Assembly (NCBI GenBank): GCA_903878115.1
Contig: CAIRGO010000232.1
Location: 1-36,442, forward strand
Direction of reading: 5' to 3'
Origin: Akkermansiaceae bacterium
Lineage (GTDB): Bacteria; Verrucomicrobiota; Verrucomicrobiia; Verrucomicrobiales; Akkermansiaceae
Length of the DNA stretch: 36,442 bases
Each line of letters starts with the position of its first letter. Position 1 is the first letter of the stretch. A program made the translations under genes and the position numbers. Positions 1 to 5,980 of this stretch are shown one piece after another. The notes under the pieces were generated by a model. That model ran no database searches, was not told the DNA's origin, and saw only the letters and a list, made by a program, of their open reading frames with translations.

Positions 1-157
1 AAAAATCCTGCCTTCCATCCGTTAAATCCGTCGTTAAAAAATCTTCCCTATCTCCTCTCCGTTGTCTAAAAAAGAACTGCACACTGATCACTTTTCTTCC
101 TTAGCGCCTTCGTGGCTTCGTGTAAAAATGTCTTTCCATCAAATACTTTCAACCACC
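1..157. repeat. Left-edge block of dispersed intergenic modules
   Basis: Non-coding. Bases 1-47 are a near-exact inverted copy of 3470-3516, and bases 85-112 are an exact 28-base inverted copy of 3543-3570. The two modules lie in a different relative order at the two places. The start of the block (AAAAATCCTGCCTT) also recurs at about 10098-10111. The stretch after base 100 is the reverse complement of the GCTAAG...GCGAAGG module found many times between 1.9 and 5.9 kb. No gene is supported here. Confidence 0.75.
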
Positions 158-1096
158 CTAACAAGGAATAGAAGTCCGCAATACCACACTCGGCAGCACG
201 GCGCTCAGATGCTCATGGCCCCGCGTCAACAACACCGTCGCCCCGCGCTCCCAACGCTGGCCACTGGCATCCTCTAAGGCTCCCTCAACAATCGTCAGTA
301 ACGAAAACCGCTCGCTGCGCGCATTACCCACCGTCGTGCGCGGCGCTAACACAAATTTCTCCACTAGGAAAAATTCACACAGCGCGATCACGTTCCCCTG
401 CGGCACATCCATCTGCGGCTCAATATCAGAAAAATCAATGCTCGCGAGCGATTCCGCCACATGCAGCTCTCGCGCTTTGCCATCCAGGCCCAGACGATTC
501 CAATCAAATACCCGATACGTCGTATCCGAGTTTTGCTGGATTTCAAATATCAACAATCCCGCACCAATCGCATGCAAGCGGCCCGATGGAATAAAGATCG
601 AGTCCCCACCACGCACCGCGATCGCATGCACTTGCTCCGCCACCGTCCCCTGCTCTATCGCCTTTTCAAAACTCCCACGGTCCACGCCCGTCCGCAGCCC
701 GACATACAATTGCGCGTCCGCCGCCGCCTCGGCGATGTACCACATCTCCGTCTTCGGCTCGCCCGCTAAGGACTCTGCCAAATGCGCCGGCGGATGCACT
801 TGAATCGACAAATCATCGCGCGCATCCAAAATTTTCACCAATAACGGAAACCGCTCGCTGTCCGGCAATCCTTCGCCAAACAACAACTCCCGCTGCTCGG
901 TCCACAACTCATGCAAGGTCTTCCCGGCATAGAGGCCCTGCGCCACCACCGATTGCTCCTGCGGCCGATCCACCAACTCCCAGGCCTCGCCATATACGCC
1001 ATCCTCTTTCGGCAAGGTCCGACCGTACACCGTCTCCAGCGCCCGACCACCCCACACCCGCTCCATCGCCAACGAAACAAAACTAATAACCGCCAT
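158..1096 (-). CDS. manA: Mannose-6-phosphate isomerase, class I (cupin type)
   Basis: Interconverts fructose-6-phosphate and mannose-6-phosphate, the entry to GDP-mannose and glycan precursors; cytosolic and metal dependent. The N-terminus has the family signature MERVWGGRALETVYG, followed by GEAWELVDR. The metal-binding cupin residues are visible in QVHPPA, KTEMWYI and SGRLHAIG. At about 312 residues it has the usual length of the short bacterial form. The open frame extends to a GTG at 1177 that overlaps the vapC stop, but the extra N-terminus (MITDHFTLSPLSHFF) is translated from the repeated GTGATCACTGATCAC module, so I prefer the ATG at 1096, just before the conserved start. Identification is firm; the start is an inference. 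Confidence 0.9.
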   Translation of the reverse strand: MAVISFVSLAMERVWGGRALETVYGRTLPKEDGVYGEAWELVDRPQEQSVVAQGLYAGKTLHELWTEQRELLFGEGLPDSERFPLLVKILDARDDLSIQVHPPAHLAESLAGEPKTEMWYIAEAAADAQLYVGLRTGVDRGSFEKAIEQGTVAEQVHAIAVRGGDSIFIPSGRLHAIGAGLLIFEIQQNSDTTYRVFDWNRLGLDGKARELHVAESLASIDFSDIEPQMDVPQGNVIALCEFFLVEKFVLAPRTTVGNARSERFSLLTIVEGALEDASGQRWERGATVLLTRGHEHLSAVLPSVVLRTSIPC

Positions 1097-1173
1097 AAGC
1101 CCAATCTTATTCACCCTCATAACGCTGGCAAGAAAGAAGTGGGAAAGTGGTGAAAGTGTGAAGTGATCAGTGA

Positions 1174-1605
1174 TCACTCAGCACTTTCACTCACTTTCAA
1201 GATCTGTGTATCGGGGAGACGGGTGGCGGCTTTTTCGAAGGTGACGAGAGGCAAGCGGGCCGATTGAGCCTCGGAGTGAATGAGGCGATCAAGGAAACCT
1301 GGTTTGGCGGTGGCTAGGCCATCGGTTGCGAGAAGTGGCAGCAGCACGGGATGCACGAGGAATGTGGGCAGGGACAGAAGGAGGTGCAGACCGCGCAGCA
1401 CATCGGCCTTGGGCATGCCGTAGTGGTGTTGGCAGGCGTAGTATGCCTCAAGAACGACAAGATGGGAGACGAAAACTTTTGCTCCCGCTGCCTCGATCTC
1501 TGCGAGGAAGCGGCGGGCGACTTTGGAAAGATCCTGCGACTGGCCGGTGAGAAGTCGCATCACCACGGAGGTATCGAGTGCAGCGCGAATTTCAGCGTTG
1601 TTCAT
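1174..1605 (-). CDS. vapC: VapC-like PIN-domain ribonuclease toxin
   Basis: A 143-residue PIN-domain protein. The acidic residues expected to bind metal are visible: D11 in ALDTSVVMRLL, E53 in VVLEAYYA and D106 in GFLDRLIHSEA. VapC toxins cut specific RNAs (often initiator tRNA or the sarcin-ricin loop of 23S rRNA) when freed from the antitoxin; the target cannot be read from sequence. It overlaps the upstream antitoxin gene by 14 bases, the normal toxin-antitoxin arrangement with the antitoxin translated first. Its stop lies against the manA region, so read-through into manA is possible. The family call is firm; toxicity is inferred. Confidence 0.88.
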   Translation of the reverse strand: MNNAEIRAALDTSVVMRLLTGQSQDLSKVARRFLAEIEAAGAKVFVSHLVVLEAYYACQHHYGMPKADVLRGLHLLLSLPTFLVHPVLLPLLATDGLATAKPGFLDRLIHSEAQSARLPLVTFEKAATRLPDTQILKVSESAE

Positions 1606-1858
1606 TCCAGTTGTTCGTTACGGATTCGCGCATGGCAGCGGTGCTGTGATCCGTGACAGAGCTCGGCACAAGGTGGGCAAGCGGAGCTTGGAAGTTTTGC
1701 CAATCCACGGCTATGACAGTGGGTGCTTGTTGTTGTTTCTGACGCAACCATTGCTCAAAGAGCTGGATGGCGACATCGCGTAAGGTGCGGCCATCGCGTG
1801 CGGTTTGTGCTTTCACTTCGCGGTAGAGCTCGTCGGGAATTTGAAATGTCGCTTTCAC
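1592..1858 (-). CDS. vapB: VapB-like ribbon-helix-helix antitoxin
   Basis: An 88-residue protein. The first 45 residues (ATFQIPDELYREVK, then GRTLRDVAIQLFEQWL) form a ribbon-helix-helix DNA-binding fold, and the remainder is a polar tail of the kind that wraps the toxin. The start codon is GTG at 1858; no Shine-Dalgarno sequence precedes it, and the suggested promoter sits so close that the mRNA may be nearly leaderless. It is first in the pair and overlaps vapC. VapB-type antitoxins neutralise the PIN nuclease and repress their own promoter with it; an inverted repeat just upstream is a candidate operator. Confidence 0.85.
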   Translation of the reverse strand: MKATFQIPDELYREVKAQTARDGRTLRDVAIQLFEQWLRQKQQQAPTVIAVDWQNFQAPLAHLVPSSVTDHSTAAMRESVTNNWNEQR

Positions 1859-1861
1859 AAA

Positions 1862-1893
1862 GCCAGCTTACTGTATTGCTGGCACCATGTCAA
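1862..1893 (-). promoter_or_regulatory. Candidate vapBC promoter and operator
   Basis: Read on the minus strand, a perfect -35 hexamer TTGACA (1893-1888) is followed after 17 bases by a weak -10 (TAAGCT). Across the spacer and -10 lies an inverted repeat GCCAGC-10-GCTGGC (1862-1883), ending four bases before the vapB GTG. Position and symmetry fit an autorepression site for a ribbon-helix-helix antitoxin. The -10 is poor, so the promoter call is tentative. Confidence 0.45.
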
Positions 1894-2112
1894 GTGACGA
1901 AGAATGGAATGCTGAAGAATAGGAACTACCGATGGATGGGGATTTTTTGATGCTGAGTAACCGCTAAGTTCGCGAAGGGCGCGAAGGCGCAAAGGGTTGA
2001 GTTGATTTGATTTCCGAATGACGAATGTTAATTTTTGATTTTTGATTTTTTGAAATGCTTTTCTCTGATCACTGACTCCTGACTCCTGGTGTTTGATAGG
2101 GGGTTCGTTGAT
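1894..2112. repeat. Intergenic module block (GCTAAG/GCGAAGG and TTTCCGAATGACGA types)
   Basis: Contains, in order, GGGATTTTTTGATG...TAACCGCTAAG (from 1938), a GCGAAGGGCGCGAAGG module (about 1970-1995), a TTTCCGAATGACGAATGTT module (about 2011-2030) and a run rich in ATTTTTGATT and CTGACTCCTG. The same modules return at 3.3-3.8 kb and 4.7-5.1 kb. No coding capacity was recognised. Confidence 0.7.
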
Positions 2113-2466
2113 TCATAATTGCCGGATCACAGGCTTGTCTTTCGCTCTTGGTTGCCGTCGTTCAGAAAACAATGCTTCTTTCGCCTCAAAACTTAGCCCA
2201 TCATAGATCACCCCTGTCAGATCTTTCAAGCGCGAGGTAAGTCGGGATTTTGGGTTCCAACTATACACCAGTGTACGTCCCTGACGTTTGCACACGATCA
2301 CTCCCGATCTCTCAAAGCGATCGAGTTGTTTTTGAACTCCATCGAGAGAAACCGCAAAATCTCGTGCTGCCGCACGCCCATAAGTTTCTCCCTGATGAAA
2401 TAACGACAATAGGACGGCTTCTGCTGCCTTGCCTCCGAATAAATCTTGTAACGCTGTCGCAATCAT
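2113..2466 (-). CDS. Winged-helix DNA-binding protein paired with a nucleotidyltransferase
   Basis: A 117-residue protein. Residues about 10-75 read as a winged helix of ArsR/MarR type: AAEAVLLSLFHQGETYGRAAARDFAVSLDGVQKQLDRFERSGVIVCKRQGRTLVYSWNP splits into helices, a recognition helix and a beta wing ending in GRTLVYSWNP. The tail is basic. It is divergent from the nucleotidyltransferase-like gene starting at 2497, with only 30 bases between the start codons, so one regulatory region serves both. Such winged-helix/nucleotidyltransferase pairs are often annotated as toxin-antitoxin or defence modules, with the winged helix as repressor or antitoxin. The fold is fairly clear; the function is inferred from context. 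Confidence 0.7.
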   Translation of the reverse strand: MIATALQDLFGGKAAEAVLLSLFHQGETYGRAAARDFAVSLDGVQKQLDRFERSGVIVCKRQGRTLVYSWNPKSRLTSRLKDLTGVIYDGLSFEAKEALFSERRQPRAKDKPVIRQL

Positions 2467-2496
2467 GACCGATAAAGCAAGTCAATAATCTAAGCC

Positions 2497-3041
2497 ATGC
2501 AGCCGCCTAACTGGAATGAGTGCAATGAGGAAGAAGCTTGGCGTTATGTGGCTTGGCATCTTGAGGGCGAGGGAATTCGTTCTGTGCTTGTCGGTGGTGC
2601 CGTAGTTGCGATTTATAGTGAGGGCCTTTATCGCTCTGGGGATTTGGACATGATGCCTGACGATATGGGGCGGGCTAAGCTCCCAGAAGCACTTGATAAA
2701 ATCGGTTTTGTTTCCCGTAATTCAAGGTACTTTAAGCATCCTGACTGTGCTCATCTTTTTTTGGAATTTCCTCGCGGCCCCGTTGAAATCGGCGAACAGT
2801 ATCCAGTGATTCCTGCGGAAATCAACGTGGACGGTAGAACATTACGGTTGTTGTCCCCTACCGACTGCGTGAGTATCGCTTAGCTGGATACATTTACTGG
2901 AAGCCTCGTTCTTACTTTGATCAGGCGCTTCTCCTTTGTCGTAGGCAGAATCAAAGCGTAGATCTAGAGGCAGTTCGTGAGTGTTGTGTGAAGGAGGGTG
3001 GCATTGCTGCTTACGATGAACTCATCGACAGATTGAAGTAA
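2497..3041 (+). pseudogene. Nucleotidyltransferase-fold protein, broken by a one-base frameshift
   Basis: The first 128 codons (2497-2883) encode an N-terminus with the nucleotidyltransferase signature VLVGGAVVAIYSEGLYRSGDLDMM (GG, then DLD). They end abruptly at a TAG right after LLSPTDCVSIA. In the +2 frame the protein continues from about 2874 as YRLAGYIYWKPRSYFDQALL and on through a helical C-terminus to a TAA at 3039-3041. The family normally runs straight on from LSPTDCV into RLAxYxxW. The start-to-final-stop distance is 545 bases, one short of a multiple of three, so a single base has been lost at about 2872-2875. It is either a recent pseudogene, a programmed frameshift or a sequencing error. 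Paired with the divergent winged-helix gene. Confidence 0.8.
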
Positions 3042-3326
3042 TTTCACAATATAGGAGAAGTCTGAGTCATGACGTAGAACGCTGTGCTAGAAACGCGAGA
3101 TGCTTCCGTAACGTTCAAGGGCTCTCTTGTAATGGCGTGATTATTTGAGAACAGAAGTGAAACCGCGAAATGCGCGAAATTACGCGAAAGAGAGAAAAAA
3201 ACGGAAAGCAGAAATAGAGAAATGGGAAACTGGCTTTTCTCTTCCTGATCACTGATCACTGATCACTCCACACTCGCCTTCGTTTGATTTCCGAATGACG
3301 ATTGTTGATGTTTAATTTTTGATTTG

Positions 3327-3446
3327 TTAGATTTTTCCGATTCCTGATTCCTGATTCCTATCCGCTGTCTTATCTTTCAGCGCGAGGACTTCGCGTTTGA
3401 GTTCTGCGGCCAGTTCTTCTTCGGTGGGGAGAAAAAATGCTCCACC
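3327..3446 (-). pseudogene. Possible C-terminal remnant of a lost gene
   Basis: On the minus strand an open stretch without a usable start reads GAFFLPTEEELAAELKREVL followed by ALKDKTADR, ending at a TAA at 3327-3329. The regular acidic/basic heptad-like composition looks like real protein, unlike the repeat modules around it. The upstream end runs straight into a GCTAAG-type repeat module, suggesting that the module replaced the rest of the gene. The parent family is not recognised with confidence. Confidence 0.35.
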
Positions 3447-3638
3447 GCTAAGCCGCGAAGGTTTGAGATGGAAGATTTTTTTAACGACGGATTATACGGA
3501 TGGAAGGCAGGATTTTGTTAATTTGATTGACCGCTAAGTTCGCGAAGGCGCTAAGGAAGAAAAGTGATCATTGTGCACCCTGTGATAATTGTTCAGAATG
3601 GTGGCGTTGATGCTTTTGTTGATGGTGAAAATACATTT

Positions 3639-3660
3639 TATATTTGATATATCAAATATA
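3639..3660. promoter_or_regulatory. Perfect 22-base AT-rich palindrome
   Basis: Two perfect 11-base arms, TATATTTGATA and its complement, meet without a spacer. Nothing else in the gap has this symmetry. It could be an operator left from a lost regulatory gene or the mirror end of an inserted element. No gene start is close: the next is at 3976. Confidence 0.45.
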
Positions 3661-3975
3661 GTGTTTGAGGTGAGATCTTAGGAGGTTGAGGTTTCATGGA
3701 TTAGAAGGCCTGCTCACTGATGACTGATCACATCACACTTTCCCTCGTTTGATTTGATTTCCGAATGACGAATGTTGATTTTTGATTTTTGATTTTTTTT
3801 TTGAAATGGCTTTTCTCTTCCTGCTCACTGATGACTGATCACTCCACACTCTCCCCCCTGTTTCCTGACCCCTGACTGGCTTTTCTCTTTCTGCTCACTG
3901 ATCACTCCGCACTTTCATTGGAATACGCGAAAAATGGTGATTGAAAAAAAATCGTTCCTTGCTCATACTCTTGTT

Positions 3976-4224
3976 ATGCCGAAACCAAACTCTTCTTCCT
4001 TGGCCGCTGCTGCAAAGGTGCGGACCGCACGCCGACGAGCGAGTTGGAAAGTCGTGGTCGCTGACAGCTTTGCCGAGGCGGAGGCTGAAACCCGTGCCTA
4101 CTGGCGCGCTGCGACACCCGCCGAACGGCTGAACGCTCTCGAAAAACTCCGCGAACCTTTTTATGGCAAAGATCAAATTGGCGGCAGACTTCAAAGATTT
4201 CTTGAAGTTGTGCCTGCGGAATGA
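3976..4224 (+). CDS. Small partner protein of a nucleotidyltransferase (antitoxin-like)
   Basis: 82 residues from the ATG at 3976 (MPKPNSSSLAAAAK). A basic, low-complexity N-terminus is followed by the segment EAEAETRAYWRAATPAERL, then ALEKLREPFYG and RLQRFLEVV. This YW...TPxERLxxLExLR...G...RLQRxLxVV pattern is one I associate with short proteins encoded directly before AbiEii/DUF6036-type nucleotidyltransferases and annotated as antitoxins. It overlaps the downstream gene by 62 bases, so the two are translationally linked. The frame opens earlier at 3934, but that extension has no support. The role as antitoxin is inference from arrangement. Confidence 0.65.
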   Translation: MPKPNSSSLAAAAKVRTARRRASWKVVVADSFAEAEAETRAYWRAATPAERLNALEKLREPFYGKDQIGGRLQRFLEVVPAE

Positions 4225-4612
4225 AGTCCGCTTTCTCATCATCGGCGGCTATGCTGTGATTCATCACTCGCGCCCTCGTTACACGGGGGATCTCGATATC
4301 TGGATCGATTCCTCGTTGGAAAACGCGCAGCGCGTTGTCACCGTGTTGCAGGAATTCGGATTTCCATCGGATACGGTGTCTACAGAAATGATCACTGACG
4401 GAAAAAAGATCATTCGAATGGGCTTCGAGCCGATGCGTTTAGAGCTGTTTACTCGTATCCTGGGTATCGAGTTTCATGGCTGCTATGAACGGCGGGATCT
4501 TGTGAAGATTGGGCGCTTGCAAGTACCTTTTATCGGTCTTGAAGACTTAAAAATCAATAAGCGGGCCAGCGGCCGCCCCAAAGATATGCAAGATATCGAG
4601 GAACTGCCCTAG
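4163..4612 (+). CDS. Nucleotidyltransferase-fold protein (AbiEii/DUF6036-like)
   Basis: 149 residues. The nucleotidyltransferase core is clear: VRFLIIGGYAVIHHSRPRYT followed by GDLDIWI gives the GG motif and the DLD metal-binding pair. The end, LKINKRASGRPKDMQDIEELP, is the usual C-terminus of this small family, so the gene is complete. Members transfer nucleotides to RNA or protein, and several are toxins or abortive-infection effectors; the substrate here is unknown. It overlaps the small upstream partner by 62 bases. Together with vapBC and the broken 2497-3041 gene it makes three toxin-antitoxin-like modules within 3.5 kb. Confidence 0.75.
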   Translation: MAKIKLAADFKDFLKLCLRNEVRFLIIGGYAVIHHSRPRYTGDLDIWIDSSLENAQRVVTVLQEFGFPSDTVSTEMITDGKKIIRMGFEPMRLELFTRILGIEFHGCYERRDLVKIGRLQVPFIGLEDLKINKRASGRPKDMQDIEELP

Positions 4613-5147
4613 GTGCTATAATCCTAGGGAAAGCTGCGACAATGATTCCGGATTTTGTTACCACGGATGGACAGGATGATAGGGATTTTTTGATGTTGAT
4701 TAACCGTTAAGCTGCGAAGTTACGCGAAAGGAAAAATGAGCGGAAAATTGGAAGTGGAAAACTACTCACTAACAACTTCTTCCCATTATGTCTTTCATTT
4801 CGTGGCTTCGTGTGAGAAGCTGTCTTTTCGTGAATGGATGGAGCTTTGGATTTCTAAGTGCTGTGAATTTCTCGGTGCTGTGAATTCCCCCCGCATGAGG
4901 CAAGCCTCATCTGCCACAGGGTGCAGGCAAGCCGTCCGCACTCCGGGCGCAAAGGTTTGATTTGATTTGGGAACCACGGATGGACGCGGATGTAAAGTCA
5001 GGTTGAAATGGTTAGCGCTGAGGCTTGAGTTGATTGACGAATGAAGGCGAAAATGATGATTCACCGCTATGCCGCGAAGGGCGCGAAGGTTTGAAGAAGA
5101 TTTCCGAATGACAATTGTTGATGTTTGATGTTTGATTTGGGGGCGCA
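4613..5147. repeat. Intergenic module block with an AA-centred palindrome
   Basis: No gene recognised. It carries GGGATTTTTTGATGTTGATTAACCG (from 4682, matching 1938), GCGAAG...GCGAAAGG (about 4712-4731), an inverted GTGGCTTCGTGTGAGAA module (4801-4817), the 16-base palindrome ATGAGGC-AA-GCCTCAT (4895-4910), GCCGCGAAGGGCGCGAAGG (5071-5089) and TTTCCGAATGACAATTGTTG (5101-5120). Open frames in this block are short and follow the repeats, so they are not called. Confidence 0.65.
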
Positions 5148-5331
5148 GGGAGCAGTGGGAAATTTACATCTTCTTCGCTGAAGTTGTTGCGGAAAGTCCC
5201 CACCGCACTCGGCAAGCCGAGTCAAGCCACGGGAGAAAGTAAGCCTCCGGACGTGGCGATGGCAATTGCTAGAAGACACCGCCTCCTCCTTAGTATTGCT
5301 ACGGGAGGACAAGAAGATGGCCGTGCTCCCT
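5148..5331. other. 184-base highly structured element (candidate RNA or MITE-like relic)
   Basis: The ends pair: GGGAGCA (5148-5154) with TGCTCCC (5325-5331), and inside them CATCTTCTT (5167-5175) with AAGAAGATG (5312-5320), a perfect nine-base match. Between them sit further hairpins: ACTCGGC-AA-GCCGAGT (5207-5222), GCCACG (5226-5231) with CGTGGC (5252-5257) enclosing GGAG/CTCC, and CCTCC (5283-5287) with GGAGG (5305-5309). This nesting suits a folded RNA on either strand. It could equally be a small inverted-repeat element in this repeat-rich gap. No match to a known RNA family was recognised. Confidence 0.45.
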
Positions 5332-5340
5332 TCCGTTTGA

Positions 5341-5356
5341 TTCGACTAAAGTCGAA
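5341..5356. repeat. REP-like 16-base palindrome TTCGACT-AA-AGTCGAA
   Basis: Seven-base perfect arms around AA, followed by ACTACTTTGC. An identical copy with the same downstream ACTACTTTGC is at 10046-10061. It belongs to the AA/GA-centred palindrome family also found at 4895, 5207, 5559, 5945 and 28133. Confidence 0.7.
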
Positions 5357-5516
5357 ACTACTTTGCATTCATGCGTGTCGATCCGTAGTTAAAATTTCTT
5401 TATCAAAACTTTGTGATCTTCGTGCCTTCATGTGAGATTCTCTTAAAAAATCTGTGTCGATCTGAGCAATCTGTGGTTAGAAAAATATCTTGGTTTGTGA
5501 TCAGTGTCGTTTCTTT

Positions 5517-5585
5517 GTGGCGCCCGCTTCGGGGCTGGGGAGATGGTTGGCCTTTGAAGCGGACTGAAGTCCGCGCTCCTTTGAT
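5517..5585. repeat. Dispersed repeat with palindrome GCGGACT-GA-AGTCCGC, copy 1
   Basis: GTGGCGCCCGCTTCGGGGCT is followed by ...CCTTTGAAGCGGACTGAAGT and CCGCGCTCCTTT. The palindrome is at 5559-5574. A second copy with the same flanks is at 5910-5972, a truncated one at 10073-10098 and the palindrome with its GCGCTCC tail again at 28133-28153. Confidence 0.7.
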
Positions 5586-5685
5586 GAAAATATTTTTCTT
5601 TCTCAAATCATCCTAGCTTGCTGGTAATTTTTTGCGTGAGGAAAAATAAGAGTTGCGTGATGAGGGATCTGCGTGTTTGCTGTCG

Positions 5686-5790
5686 CCGCTGTCAGGGGCC
5701 ATGGAGGTTCGGCAGGCGAATCCCGCCAGGTCTTAATCGAAGCAACGGTAGTTTGTCCGTTCTTGCCGTGGACTCCCTGGCAGCACTTTT
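5686..5790 (+). ncRNA. ffs: Signal recognition particle RNA (4.5S type)
   Basis: RNA scaffold of the SRP, which binds Ffh and FtsY and targets nascent membrane proteins. The closing stem pairs GCTGTCAGGG (5688-5697) with CCCTGGCAGC (5775-5784). Next CCATGG (5699-5704) pairs with CCGTGG. The conserved Ffh-binding hairpin is visible as CCCGCCAGGTC...GAAGCAACGGTA, matching the consensus CAGGTC..GGAA..GAAGCAGCGG at the same length. A run of seven T follows the closing stem and serves as terminator. The length, about 105 bases, is that of the short bacterial form. The usual GGAA tetraloop is replaced by TTAAT. It lies just upstream of tgt-yajC-secDF, also part of protein export. An open frame across this stretch is a shadow. 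Confidence 0.85.
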
Positions 5791-5909
5791 TTTCGCAGAG
5801 CGGGAAATAAGGCAGATCGCACCCTTCCGTAAAAAATCCACTCTCAAAAACTTCGTGACCTTAGCGGCTTCGCGTGAGAAAATTGCCTTTTATCATCTGA
5901 CGCGTTTTT

Positions 5910-5972
5910 TGTGGCGCCCGCATTGGGGCTTCTTGGGCTTTGAAGTGGACTGAAGTCCGCGCTCCTTTTTTA
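5910..5972. repeat. Dispersed repeat with palindrome GTGGACT-GA-AGTCCGC, copy 2
   Basis: GTGGCGCCCGCATTGGGGCT, then GGGCTTTGAAGTGGACTGAA and GTCCGCGCTCCTTTTTT. Same layout as 5517-5585; the palindrome is at 5945-5960 with one G-T position. It ends directly before the tgt start, and its trailing T-run could help stop transcription coming from ffs. Confidence 0.7.
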
Positions 5973-5980
5973 GGCAGTGA

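Larger units (their letters stand above)
3042..3933. repeat. Intergenic mosaic of short repeat modules
   Basis: About 0.9 kb with no intact gene. Modules seen: CTGATCACTGATCACT runs (3244-3268, 3717-3730, 3833-3845, 3895-3907), TTTGATTTCCGAATGACGA (from 3281 and from 3752), GCTAAG...GCGAAGG (3446-3462 and 3534-3557), TGGCTTTTCTCTT (3230, 3808, 3878) and an inverted copy of window bases 1-47 (3470-3516). The order and strand of the modules vary between copies, which looks like repeated insertion or recombination and not simple tandem duplication. A coding scrap (3327-3446) and a 22-base palindrome (3639-3660) are embedded. Confidence 0.7.

Noticed and set aside
3244-3268. Tandem TGATCAC units, considered as a CRISPR or a regulatory iteron array
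   Set aside because: Seven-base period with no spacers and only three to four units; it is one of the dispersed modules, and no cas or rep gene is near.
4736-4960. 74-codon open frame in the repeat block
   Set aside because: Made of repeat modules and a palindrome; no coding signal of its own.
5180-5200. GGAAAGTCC resembling the RNase P RNA core motif inside the 184-base element
   Set aside because: The element is far too short for RNase P RNA and lacks the other conserved regions.
5618-5953. 111-codon open frame across the SRP RNA
   Set aside because: The stretch folds as SRP RNA with a terminator; the open frame is accidental.
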